A stretch of DNA of 64,000 bases from Reichenbachiella versicolor (GTDB lineage Bacteria > Bacteroidota > Bacteroidia > Cytophagales > Cyclobacteriaceae), in NCBI RefSeq assembly GCF_003171675.1, contig NZ_QFZQ01000005.1, positions 248,001-312,000 of the forward strand, in the 5' to 3' direction. The notes under the pieces were generated by a model. The model saw only the letters and a list, made by a program, of their open reading frames with translations. It did no database searches and was not told the DNA's origin. The position numbers and the translations under genes are program-made. Numbering within the stretch: position 1 is the stretch's first letter; each line of letters starts with the position of its first letter. This document shows, one piece after another, positions 25,970-34,900 of this stretch.

Positions 25970-27712
25970 ATGATATTAAGCGAACAGGAAATCATCAGAA
26001 GGCAGACCAGAGAGAAGCTTATCGAGACTGGTATCGAGCCTTATCCATCAGACACTTTCGAGGTGAATGTCACTGCGGCTGACATCCACGAAAACTACGA
26101 AAAACGAAAGACTGACTATAAAGATATTTCTATCGCGGGTCGATTAATGAGTCGTCGTATCATGGGATCAGCGTCATTTGCTGAGATTCAAGACTCTACT
26201 GGAAGAATCCAAATCTATCTAAGAAGAGATGATCTGTGTCCAGATGAAGACAAGTCTTTCTACAACAATGTCTTCAAAAAAATGATGGACATCGGTGATA
26301 TCATCGGTATAAAAGGATATGTCTTCACCACCGAAGTAGGAGAAATATCGATTCATGTGACCGAGCTGAAACTACTCACTAAGTCTCTCAAACCGCTTCC
26401 AATAGTAAAAGAAGCAAAGGACTCAGATGGCAATACGAAAACTTTCGATGCCTTCACTGATCCTGAACTAAGATATAGACAGAGATACGTTGACTTGATC
26501 GTGAACCCAGAGGTTCGTGACACATTCGTCAAAAGAACTCAACTGGTCAACTCTATGAGAGGCTTCTTAGCAGAAAAAGGATATCTGGAAGTAGAGACTC
26601 CTATTCTACAGCCATTGTATGGTGGTGCTGCTGCAAGACCTTTCAAGACTCACCACAATACCCTAGACATGACACTTTACTTGCGTATCGCCAATGAGCT
26701 ATACCTAAAGCGTCTCATCGTAGGTGGATATGACGGAGTATTCGAATTTTCCAAAGACTTTAGAAACGAAGGTATGTCTCGTTTCCACAATCCAGAATTT
26801 ACACAAGTAGAGCTGTATGTAGCGTACAAAGACTATGAGTGGATGATGGATCTGGTAGAAGCTATGGTCGAAAAAGTGGCTATGGATCTACATGGTACTA
26901 CAGAAGTACAAGTAGGCGAAAACGTCATCAACTTCCAGAGACCTTGGAAGCGATATACCATGTTCGAAGCGATTGAGCACTTCACGGGTATCGACATTTC
27001 TGAGATGAATGAAGATGAGTTGAGAGCTACCGCTGAGAAACTTGAAGTTCCTGTTGACAAGACAATGGGTAAAGGCAAGCTGATAGATGAGATTTTTGGT
27101 GAAAAATGCGAAGGACAGTTGATCCAACCTACTTTCATCACTGACTATCCTGTAGAAATGTCTCCACTGGCTAAGAAGCACAAAAACAAGCCGGGTCTTG
27201 TGGAAAGATTTGAAGCTATTGCCAATGGTAAAGAAATTTGCAACGCATTCTCTGAGCTGAACGATCCTATCGATCAAAGAAAGAGATTCGAAGAGCAGCT
27301 GGAACTAGGTAAGAGAGGAGACGACGAAGCCATGGTGCTTGATGAAGATTTCTTGAGAGCACTAGAATACGGTATGCCTCCTACAGCAGGACTGGGTGTG
27401 GGTATCGATAGACTAGCGATGATGATGACCAACTCCAACTCTATCCAAGATGTGCTTTTCTTCCCTCAGATGAAACCTGAAAAGAAAATCGTAGCATTGA
27501 CATCGGGGCAGTTTGAAGAGCTTGGCGTAGCAGCAGAGTTGATTCCTATTCTTCAAAAACTAGGAATGGTGACCAAAGAGCAATTTGCCGAAGCAAAAGA
27601 CGGTAAGCTCCACCAAGATGTATGCGGTACTCGAAAAAAGCTCAAACTAAAAGAGGTGAAGAATCCAAGCTTGGAAGATGTACAAGGGTGGATTGCTAAA
27701 GCAGCCGAATAG
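25970..27712 (+). CDS. lysS: lysyl-tRNA synthetase, class II
   Basis: Charges tRNA-Lys with lysine in the cytoplasm. The ATG at 25970 ([19 protein letters not shown]) is chosen over a TTG-started extension of 8 residues. The protein is 580 residues: an OB-fold anticodon domain (about 50-165, [20 protein letters not shown]), then the class II catalytic core with motif 2 ([20 protein letters not shown]) and motif 3 ([16 protein letters not shown]). It is longer than the E. coli enzyme. There is an insertion before the [14 protein letters not shown] lysine-site region, and a C-terminal extension of about 70 residues after motif 3 ([20 protein letters not shown]), as in other Bacteroidota LysS. 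Confidence 0.97.
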   Translation: MILSEQEIIRRQTREKLIETGIEPYPSDTFEVNVTAADIHENYEKRKTDYKDISIAGRLMSRRIMGSASFAEIQDSTGRIQIYLRRDDLCPDEDKSFYNNVFKKMMDIGDIIGIKGYVFTTEVGEISIHVTELKLLTKSLKPLPIVKEAKDSDGNTKTFDAFTDPELRYRQRYVDLIVNPEVRDTFVKRTQLVNSMRGFLAEKGYLEVETPILQPLYGGAAARPFKTHHNTLDMTLYLRIANELYLKRLIVGGYDGVFEFSKDFRNEGMSRFHNPEFTQVELYVAYKDYEWMMDLVEAMVEKVAMDLHGTTEVQVGENVINFQRPWKRYTMFEAIEHFTGIDISEMNEDELRATAEKLEVPVDKTMGKGKLIDEIFGEKCEGQLIQPTFITDYPVEMSPLAKKHKNKPGLVERFEAIANGKEICNAFSELNDPIDQRKRFEEQLELGKRGDDEAMVLDEDFLRALEYGMPPTAGLGVGIDRLAMMMTNSNSIQDVLFFPQMKPEKKIVALTSGQFEELGVAAELIPILQKLGMVTKEQFAEAKDGKLHQDVCGTRKKLKLKEVKNPSLEDVQGWIAKAAE

Positions 27713-28063
27713 GTTTTTCTAAACAATATTTTATAAGCGTCCGTAAGATTCAAACCCTTGCGGACGCTTTTCTTTTGACCATTTGTCCAATCTCTTCCCT
27801 TACAGTCCTTTACTCATTTCGTTTATTCAGTATATTTAATCGCAAGGCGATGACTCATTGGGTTTCACTCCCCAACATTGGAGTTACGTTTAAGTTAAAT
27901 TCAGAAAATACGGCTAAGAGATTGAGTTTTAATACTTCTGTAAAATCTCTTTTATATCAAACACAGGTTATATTTAAAGATTATTCATTATCTGCTTTCT
28001 CCTGACCCTCTTAAGAACCTAACCCTCCTAACCACCTGACATTATTGAGAGAGAAAAGTCTAA
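27713..28063. other. 351-bp interval after lysS
   Basis: It holds the lysS terminator at its left end. The rest shows no credible gene; a 76-codon ORF at 27775-28005 has low-complexity composition and is not supported. Confidence 0.5.
27735..27775 (+). terminator. rho-independent terminator after lysS
   Basis: A stem AAGCGTCCG (27735-27743) pairs with CGGACGCTT (27761-27769), extended by TAAG/CTTG, and is followed by TTTCTTTT. Confidence 0.88.
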
Positions 28064-30982
28064 ATGAAGATACAAGTACATCATACATTCAAATTTGGAT
28101 TCCTGTTAGCCACCATATTGTTCAGTCTATCTGGATTTGGTCAGACCTGTCTACAAAAGCTAGATAGCGTAAATACCTTCAAATATGATCAACCCGAAAA
28201 AGCAAGGTTTTATGCCAATGCTTTGCTCGAAGACCTTGACTCAGGACGCTGCGTATCTGCTCTGGGAATTGCAGCTCTATACAATAACATAGGCCTCTCG
28301 CTCTGGGAAATCAATGAAAAAATCAAAGGCCTAGAAGCGCTCCAAAGAGGATTGACCGAGGAGCTCAAAGAAAAGCCTGAAACCCATCCAGACCTATTGG
28401 GACTGTATTACAACCTTGCCACCTTCAACCGCCAATCCGCTAGGTTTCAAGAAGCAGGTGAATACCTAGACAAAGCCGAAGCTATTGTTGACAAACACTA
28501 TCAGAAAGACACCGACAGCAGAATCGATTTTTTATACTTCAAAGGAATCTTCAATCGAGAAAAAGGAGACTTCCCTAAAAGTATCGAAGCACTTAGTACC
28601 GCAATCAATCTGATCGAAGTAGAATTCGACTCTACGAAAATTGCGCTACAAATAGAACTAGGAACTACCTATCGTAATTCAGGTGACCTTGTCAAAAGTG
28701 AAGACATGCTCATCTCAGCTATAGAAGCCGCAGAAGGTACACAAGACCTTTTACTACTGCGAGCCATTGATAGACTCTCCTCTCTCAAAATGGAGCAAGG
28801 CGACTTTGCCGATGCGGAAACCTATTCTCTTCAAAACCTACAGCGCAAGGAAGAACTATTCAATCAGAACTCGGCACTCAAACTAGAAACCATCAATAAC
28901 CTAAGCCTGCTCTATTACCGAATCAATGACTTAGAATCCGCAGAGAAATTCATCCAGCAAGGGCTCAGCGAAAATCAGAATACTAGGATCATCAAACCCA
29001 AACTGCTAAACAACCTAGCCACGATCTACATACGAGATGGCAAACTGGATGAAGCCGAAAAACTTTTCCTTCAAAGCGCTAAAGCCCTACAGGAAATCTA
29101 TGGAAGCATCAATCCTGACTATGCCAATAGCCTCAGTGGACTTGCTAGTATCTACAAACAGCGCGGTGAGCTTAACCGTGCATTAGATACGTATTCAAAA
29201 GTTCTAGACATGGATCGAGCCATCTACGGCAATGCTCATCCTAAGTATGCTTCCTCTCTCAGCAACGTAGGAACGCTCTACATGCAGCTAGGAAATATGC
29301 ACCTAGCTGGCACACTACTGAAAAAAGCCAAAGACATTCGATACCAAGCACTAGGAGAATATCACCCCTACTACATCAAGTCAGTCAATGACTTGGCCAT
29401 CTATCATTTGGTTCAAAAAGATACCATCGCTGCGATGGATGCATTTGATCACGCATTGGATGCGGAAATACACCATATGCACGATGTCTTTCCTGTCCTG
29501 ACGGATAAGCAGAGACAGCGGTATTTCAACATGACCCGAAGCAATATCGAGCGATACTGTGCACTGGCCTTTCAACCTAGCTTCGTAAAAACGCCTTACT
29601 CCGTCCATGCTGTCAACCACTTTATCAATACCAAAGGAATGCTATTCTATGCTTCAGAAAAGATGCGTCAGATCATTCAAGAAAGCGACGATGAAGAAAT
29701 CAAAGAAACCTACAATGTGTGGAGAGAAGAGAAATACATTCTTGCTCAGGCCTATCTATTGACTCACGATGAACGTGAGCGTCAAGGGCTAGACATCAAA
29801 GAAATGGAGGAATACTGTGCGGATCTAGAAAAAGAGCTTGCCCAGCACTTCCATGTATTCCTAGAAGAAGAGCGAGGCCAATACCATACTTGGGAAGAAA
29901 TCAGCAATGTCCTACCTGACAGTACGGCGATGGTTGACATTATCCAATATAGAAACTACCATGCTAAGATTATAGACAAAGAATTAGACCAAGGTTTTGA
30001 AGATCAAGCACACTATGTCGCCTTCGTCATCAAACAAGACAGCGTGATAGAGACAGTAACTTGGGATCGAAATATTGACTTTGAGAAAGGGCTTAATCTC
30101 TACAAAAACGCCATGCGATTTGGTCTTCAAGACAAGCTGACGTTTAAAATATTCTGGGCACCGATTCAAGAACACGTGGGAGATGTCAATAGAATCTATC
30201 TCTCTCCCGATGGTATTTATCACAAGCTCAACCCAGCAGTGCTATTTGATCATGATCGAGGCAAATACGTGGCAGACGAAATCAATATCACCAATATCAC
30301 GAGTGGTAAAGACTTAATATTCGCTGAGGATAAATCTCTTAAGCGTGAGGCAAGGATATTTGGTAACCCCGACTTCTCATTGGTGCAAACTGATGTGATG
30401 AGACTCAAACAACTACCGGGCGCAGAAGAAGAAGCTAAAGACATCACTGGTATCCTTGATACTAGAAAATGGGATACGGAGTCCTTCTACTTCAAGGAAG
30501 CGACTGAGGATCAAATCAAGCAGGTCAAAAATCCTGGCGTAATGCATGTCGCTACACACGGCTTTTTCAAAGATGATCCTGACCATGTCGATCCGCTCCA
30601 CAGCTCGGGGATATTCATGAGTAAGCAAGACAGCAGTGTCAACGACGGCATCTTGACCGCATACGAAGCCATGAACCTTCAGCTCGACGAAACGAGCCTC
30701 GTAGTATTGGCGGCATGTGAAACGGGACTAGGTACGGTCAAGAATGGTGAGGGTGTTTTCGGTCTACAGAGAGCATTTCTCGTAGCGGGGGCGGACAATG
30801 TTTTGATCAGTTTAGTTAAAATCAATGACCAAGCGGCTCGACGATTCATGAACTTGCTTTACGAACAACTCAAAGAAGTAGAGGACCCTCAGATTGCCTT
30901 CTTCAATGCCCGCCATATCTATCGGGAGGAAGACGCTAATCCTTACAACTGGGGTGCATACATTCTGGTGACTAAGGGCTAG
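28064..30982 (+). CDS. secreted TPR protein with C-terminal CHAT protease domain
   Basis: A 972-residue protein with a signal peptide (FLLATILFSLSGFGQ), so it acts outside the cytoplasm. Residues about 30-500 are tandem tetratricopeptide repeats, clearest as LLGLYYNLATFNRQSARFQE, PKLLNNLATIYIRDGKLDEA and YASSLSNVGTLYMQLGNMH. The C-terminal 300 residues form a CHAT domain, the caspase/gingipain-clan cysteine peptidase fold. The catalytic pair is intact: H832 in VMHVATHGFF and C885 in LVVLAACETGLG. It ends in NPYNWGAYILVTKG, a typical CHAT ending. TPR-CHAT proteins are usually thought to sense a partner with the repeats and then cleave it. It is the first of a plus-strand series that includes a lipoprotein and two membrane TPR proteins. 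Confidence 0.9.
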   Translation: MKIQVHHTFKFGFLLATILFSLSGFGQTCLQKLDSVNTFKYDQPEKARFYANALLEDLDSGRCVSALGIAALYNNIGLSLWEINEKIKGLEALQRGLTEELKEKPETHPDLLGLYYNLATFNRQSARFQEAGEYLDKAEAIVDKHYQKDTDSRIDFLYFKGIFNREKGDFPKSIEALSTAINLIEVEFDSTKIALQIELGTTYRNSGDLVKSEDMLISAIEAAEGTQDLLLLRAIDRLSSLKMEQGDFADAETYSLQNLQRKEELFNQNSALKLETINNLSLLYYRINDLESAEKFIQQGLSENQNTRIIKPKLLNNLATIYIRDGKLDEAEKLFLQSAKALQEIYGSINPDYANSLSGLASIYKQRGELNRALDTYSKVLDMDRAIYGNAHPKYASSLSNVGTLYMQLGNMHLAGTLLKKAKDIRYQALGEYHPYYIKSVNDLAIYHLVQKDTIAAMDAFDHALDAEIHHMHDVFPVLTDKQRQRYFNMTRSNIERYCALAFQPSFVKTPYSVHAVNHFINTKGMLFYASEKMRQIIQESDDEEIKETYNVWREEKYILAQAYLLTHDERERQGLDIKEMEEYCADLEKELAQHFHVFLEEERGQYHTWEEISNVLPDSTAMVDIIQYRNYHAKIIDKELDQGFEDQAHYVAFVIKQDSVIETVTWDRNIDFEKGLNLYKNAMRFGLQDKLTFKIFWAPIQEHVGDVNRIYLSPDGIYHKLNPAVLFDHDRGKYVADEINITNITSGKDLIFAEDKSLKREARIFGNPDFSLVQTDVMRLKQLPGAEEEAKDITGILDTRKWDTESFYFKEATEDQIKQVKNPGVMHVATHGFFKDDPDHVDPLHSSGIFMSKQDSSVNDGILTAYEAMNLQLDETSLVVLAACETGLGTVKNGEGVFGLQRAFLVAGADNVLISLVKINDQAARRFMNLLYEQLKEVEDPQIAFFNARHIYREEDANPYNWGAYILVTKG

Positions 30983-31475
30983 CTCGTAGAGCAGATCGAT
31001 TAGTCTCTAGCTAGTCTTTCTGTCGATAAGCAGAATATATATCATCATGAAAGGTCTTTGTGGCTAGTAAGTCATTCTGACAAAGGAAGAATCTTTATTC
31101 GACCTGTAGATAGATCCTTCCTGACGTCAGGATGACTGTATAAAGACCATGTGGAGACCTGACTGCAAATCGAGACAGAATGCACAATCCATCATTCGAA
31201 CTACTACGGAAGTGTACAGCCTATTGACGGATCGACTTACCATGCTTCATGAAAGTAATAGCGTTAGACGTGAGCATAGCTTAGCTGTCAAAATAATTTC
31301 TACCCCAGATTTGAGTCATTTCTAGTCAAAACACTATGTATAACTGATATAAAAAACAGCATTTAACGAAAATAGAGCATGATTTACAGGCAATTAAAAG
31401 AACTGTAATTGATTTAAGGTTATAATAAGGACGCTTCCTAAGTTGGAGGTTGTTTAACATTTAAATATTATAATC
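30983..31475. other. 493-bp interval between the CHAT gene and the small lipoprotein gene
   Basis: It holds the imperfect inverted repeat at 31071-31135. Apart from that I see no gene or terminator. Confidence 0.5.
31071..31135. repeat. REP/MITE-like imperfect inverted repeat
   Basis: Left arm 31071-31094 begins GTCATTCTGAC and ends GGAAGAATCT. Right arm 31112-31135 begins AGATCCTTCC and ends GTCAGGATGAC. The arms pair with a few mismatches around a 17-bp loop. The form resembles dispersed palindromic elements with GTCATTCTGA termini known from several bacterial groups. Only this copy is in the window. Confidence 0.65.
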
Positions 31476-31643
31476 ATGAAAACTTTTCTTAAATTGTTCA
31501 CTTTATTAATTCTTCCATTTATCTGCATCTCATGTGACGAAGATGAATTGCCTACAAAGGCTGAAAATCAAGACCCTGAGATTGAAATTACCAACCCTAC
31601 TGCAGGTAGAGGTGGAAGGTTTAAACCAACTACCAATTATTAA
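31476..31643 (+). CDS. small lipoprotein, 55 residues
   Basis: A short gene with a clear lipoprotein signal: MKTFLKLFTLLILPFICISC with the lipobox cysteine at residue 20. The mature peptide is only about 35 residues, acidic at first (DEDELPTK) and then basic and glycine-rich (PTAGRGGRFKPTTNY). No family is recognised. It lies between the CHAT protease gene and two membrane TPR genes on the same strand, so it may be a partner or substrate of that set, but there is no direct evidence. The signal and the complete frame make it more credible than the overlapping 60-codon ORF in another frame. Confidence 0.6.
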   Translation: MKTFLKLFTLLILPFICISCDEDELPTKAENQDPEIEITNPTAGRGGRFKPTTNY

Positions 31644-31739
31644 AAAGCGTTTTACTTTTGTATCAAGTATAGGGAGAAGCTTTTCGTTTCTCCCAAATCT
31701 AGATAAGTCTAAATAGCTATTGTGAAGAACTAAAAATCA

Positions 31740-33005
31740 ATGCGCATGAACCTAAAACAATCAGCACTATTACTATTTATCCTAATGAATACAGTGGCTA
31801 TACATGCCAAATCGTTAGATTTTGAAACGCTAAAAGCTGAAGCAACCAAATTCGACTCCGCACAGTACTCCATTCGTCTATTAGATGAACACCTTTCCTC
31901 AAATAGTAAAGCAAATATTTCGCAGCTTGCAGATTATTACTACTTGGTAGCGGAACAATTCTTTAATCAACAAGAATATCCAAACAGCCTATCATATATA
32001 GTTAAGTCAAGAGAGTTAGTCATAGACCAAGGTGACATGAAAGACCTTGAATTTAAAATAAATCATCTCTCTGCCAACATAAATTTTGAGATGAACAATT
32101 TTGTAGAGGCTGAAAAACAGCTAAGAAGTGCCTTATCCATCGCCAAAAACCAAGGGAATGAAAGCCGAGAAGTACATTGTTTATACAATTTGGGGCTGGC
32201 ACTTAGAAGTCAAGGAAAATATGAAGGTTCCACAGATATACTATTGAAATGTCATGAGAAAGCCAAAAAGTTAGAAATAAACGAAATGATTTCATCAGCT
32301 TTAAATCAACTCGGTTGGAATAGTGAAGATGTAGGAGACTTAGAAATGGCTGCCAAATTATATTACGAATCTGGACAAATCCCTGATATCAGTGAAGAAA
32401 CTATTGCTATATCAGAACTCAATCTGGGTCATCTTAATTTAGTTCAAAAGAAATATAGAAGAGCCATTATACTACTTTCACAAGCTAAAAACCGTATAGA
32501 TAAGACATCTAAGGATAGCTACATACCACTATTAAACAATCTAGGAAGGTGCTATTATCACTTGAATCAATACGACTCAGCTCTAATGTATCTTAACAAA
32601 GCTTTTCATCTCAATCTATCTGATCCGACCATACTAGCTTATCACCCCATAGAATTGAAAGAATCTTGTGAATACCTAGACTTAGTTGCCAAGGCGAAGA
32701 ATGATAAGTATCTATTGACCGATCTAGGAGTCGTGGCGAAAATGGTGCAGTACAGTACCAACCAGATGGTCAATCTAGATGATGTAGAAAAAATCAATGC
32801 CAAGCTAGCAATCCAAGATCATGAAATAGAATTGATGAATAGGGAAATGGAAAGAAACTACCAGATTTGGGTTGTTTCCGCCTGCATATTGTTGGCTATC
32901 ATTCTAGCAACTATAGGGTTTATGTACTTCTCTAGAAGGAGGAAAAAAATGGCTTACAAGTCACTATTGGACGAAATCGACCAGTCGCTAGACTTCCATA
33001 GATAG
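31740..33005 (+). CDS. membrane-anchored TPR protein, paralogue 1
   Basis: A 421-residue protein with a signal peptide (ALLLFILMNTVAIHA; starts at 31740 or 31746 are both possible), a periplasmic region of about eight tetratricopeptide-like repeats, and one transmembrane helix near the C-terminus (IWVVSACILLAIILATIGFM). A short basic tail follows (FSRRRKKMAYKSLLDEIDQS). The domain order signal-TPR-helix is that of many Bacteroidota sensor proteins that continue into a LuxR helix-turn-helix or a histidine kinase. Here the protein stops about 25 residues past the membrane and has no output domain. The next gene is a close paralogue. Confidence 0.85.
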   Translation: MRMNLKQSALLLFILMNTVAIHAKSLDFETLKAEATKFDSAQYSIRLLDEHLSSNSKANISQLADYYYLVAEQFFNQQEYPNSLSYIVKSRELVIDQGDMKDLEFKINHLSANINFEMNNFVEAEKQLRSALSIAKNQGNESREVHCLYNLGLALRSQGKYEGSTDILLKCHEKAKKLEINEMISSALNQLGWNSEDVGDLEMAAKLYYESGQIPDISEETIAISELNLGHLNLVQKKYRRAIILLSQAKNRIDKTSKDSYIPLLNNLGRCYYHLNQYDSALMYLNKAFHLNLSDPTILAYHPIELKESCEYLDLVAKAKNDKYLLTDLGVVAKMVQYSTNQMVNLDDVEKINAKLAIQDHEIELMNREMERNYQIWVVSACILLAIILATIGFMYFSRRRKKMAYKSLLDEIDQSLDFHR

Positions 33006-33116
33006 AGGGGTAGTGATTTGTATCTGATTTTTATTCACTATCATAGTTTTCATACACCGTCAAGAGCATGAGGTCATTGCTTCTTACTCATGCTTGATCA
33101 CTCTTAACCCATTTAG

Positions 33117-34346
33117 ATGAAGCTAATACAATCCATACTTTGGATAGGACTGTTGTCGATCGTATCAGTAGCACAAGCCGAGTCGTCGCAGTTTGAGCAA
33201 CTGAAAGCTGAGGCAGTAGAACTAGACTCTGCCCAAAAATCAATCGAGCTATTAGATCAATACCTTTCTAATAATAGTATAAGTAAATCTGAACTTGCTG
33301 ATTACTATTATCTGATAGGTAATCAGTTTTTTAGTAATAAAGAACACCTAAAAAGCCTATCATATCTTCTTAAGTCAAGAGAGTTGGCCATAGAGTACGG
33401 TGACTTGAAAGAGCTTGAGTTTAAAACTTATCACCTTTCTGCTGGTATAAACTTTGAATTAAGCAATTTTATTGAAGCTCAGAGATTGTTTGAAAAGGCA
33501 TTGTCCATAGCCGAAATAGAAGGAAACAAAACCAGAATAACATATTGCTTATACAATTTAGGAATATCATTAAGAAACCAAGGGAAATATGAAGCATCCA
33601 CAGAGATGTTCTCTAAGTGTCATGAAATAGCTAAAGAAATTGAACTCAATGAAATGGTTTCGACTTCTTTAAATGAACTGGGTTGGAATAGTGAAGATCA
33701 AGGAGATCTAGAAACTGCTGCTCAACTATACTATGAATCTGGGCAAGTTCCTGATATTGACATAGAATCAGTTGCCGGATCTAAACTTAATGTAGGTTAT
33801 ATTCTTTTGAATCAAGGAAAGTATAGAAAAGCAATTGGAATGTTCCGAGAGACGGAGACTTTGATAGATGAAACTTATCCTGATACTTATATACCACTAC
33901 TAAATAACCTAGGAAGGTGCTACTATCACTTAGCGCTATACGACTCTGCATTTTTATATCTCAATAGGGCTTTTGATCTAAACTTCAATCCCTCTACCAA
34001 TTCCATTCATCCAGCGGAGTTAAATGAGTCTTTTGAATATCTCAAGTTGGTAGCTGAAGCAAAAAATGATGAGGATATATTGACGGATCTTGGCATCATC
34101 GAAAAAATGTCCAAGTTCAACGCTGAACTTAAAATAAACGGTGCCAAACTGATGATGAATGATCATGAAAAGGGTTTAGCAAATCTAAAACTGGAAAAGC
34201 ACTACAAAATCTGGGTCATCTCTGCCTGTATATTGTCGATCATCTTTCTAGTATCTGTAGGCTGGTGGTATTATGCTAGACGGAGGAAAAAAATAGCTTA
34301 CAAGTCGCTCATAGATGAGATCGATCAGACTTTGAAAGAGTGTTGA
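33117..34346 (+). CDS. membrane-anchored TPR protein, paralogue 2
   Basis: A 409-residue tandem paralogue of the preceding protein, alignable end to end. Its signal peptide is ILWIGLLSIVSVAQA. It shares the TPR array (YCLYNLGISLRNQGKYEAST, LLNNLGRCYYHLALYDSAF), the transmembrane helix (IWVISACILSIIFLVSVGWW) and the tail YYARRRKKIAYKSLIDEIDQ. The near-identical tails argue that this short cytoplasmic end is functional and not a truncation. The two were probably formed by local duplication. No enzymatic domain is present. Confidence 0.85.
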   Translation: MKLIQSILWIGLLSIVSVAQAESSQFEQLKAEAVELDSAQKSIELLDQYLSNNSISKSELADYYYLIGNQFFSNKEHLKSLSYLLKSRELAIEYGDLKELEFKTYHLSAGINFELSNFIEAQRLFEKALSIAEIEGNKTRITYCLYNLGISLRNQGKYEASTEMFSKCHEIAKEIELNEMVSTSLNELGWNSEDQGDLETAAQLYYESGQVPDIDIESVAGSKLNVGYILLNQGKYRKAIGMFRETETLIDETYPDTYIPLLNNLGRCYYHLALYDSAFLYLNRAFDLNFNPSTNSIHPAELNESFEYLKLVAEAKNDEDILTDLGIIEKMSKFNAELKINGAKLMMNDHEKGLANLKLEKHYKIWVISACILSIIFLVSVGWWYYARRRKKIAYKSLIDEIDQTLKEC

Positions 34347-34371
34347 TATATGGAATCTCTACTTTTTTCAA

Positions 34372-34446
34372 TCTGAAGGTCTCCTGCAAGCTGCAGGAAG
34401 GTTTCGGGTAAGTCTGAAAGTCTGCTGCAGGCTGCGGGAAGGGTTC
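34372..34446. repeat. two 41-bp direct repeats with internal palindromes
   Basis: Unit 1 (34372-34412) and unit 2 (34413-34446, cut short) begin TCTGAAGGTC and TCTGAAAGTC. They contain CTGCAAGCTGCAG and CTGCAGGCTGC respectively, then GGAAGG and a variable tail. The 41-bp period equals that of the array at 21983-22159, though the sequence differs. Confidence 0.75.
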
Positions 34447-34496
34447 TTTTTATTCATGTTTGGACTAGCGAGGATTTAAGTCTTTGTCTATTGAAA

Positions 34497-34895
34497 TTAT
34501 CTAAAATTATCGAGCGTCTCTGGTGGCTTTGGATTTTCAATATCTTGTATTTCTATATAGAGATTGATCAAGCTATTTGATGGATCATCCTTTTGATAGG
34601 CTACCCAGAAACGTTTGTCTGAGCAAACACTGAAGTCATGTTCGCAATTAGGGAAAAATTTATACGGGACTGATGTTTCATCTTGATATTTTTTTCGGTT
34701 AACTAGGTATTCATATTTTAGGTAGTAATTTTTAATTGTTCCTATACTTTCATATTTGACAGCTCTTCCAGTAGTCAAGTCAAAATTTTCCAGAACCTTA
34801 TTTTTATTAATACCTTTATCGTAATATCTCCAACATACCCATAAAACTATTAGTATGATTACCGCAATAAAAATGTTGTCTTTTTGATTCTTCAT
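34497..34895 (-). CDS. small single-helix membrane protein, candidate immunity protein
   Basis: A 132-residue protein with one N-terminal transmembrane helix (IFIAVIILIVLWVCWRYY) and a soluble, probably periplasmic, part of about 105 residues (YYLKYEYLVNRKKYQDETSV, then CEHDFSVCSDKRFWVAYQ). No family is recognised. It starts 5 bases after the stop of the 440-residue effector-like protein, so the two are cotranscribed. By position and topology it is a candidate immunity protein that meets the toxin at the membrane or in the periplasm. This is inference from context. Confidence 0.7.
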   Translation of the reverse strand: MKNQKDNIFIAVIILIVLWVCWRYYDKGINKNKVLENFDLTTGRAVKYESIGTIKNYYLKYEYLVNRKKYQDETSVPYKFFPNCEHDFSVCSDKRFWVAYQKDDPSNSLINLYIEIQDIENPKPPETLDNFR

Positions 34896-34900
34896 TGAAG

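Noticed and set aside
27775-28005. 76-codon ORF after lysS
   Set aside because: It begins in the T-run of the lysS terminator and has no recognisable feature.
31672-31694. Terminator hairpin after the small lipoprotein gene
   Set aside because: A stem GGGAGAAGC / GTTTCTCCC exists but has a mismatch and no T-run, so it is too weak to list as a feature.
31534-31716. 60-codon ORF overlapping the small lipoprotein gene
   Set aside because: The alternative frame has a clear lipoprotein signal, whereas this one has none.
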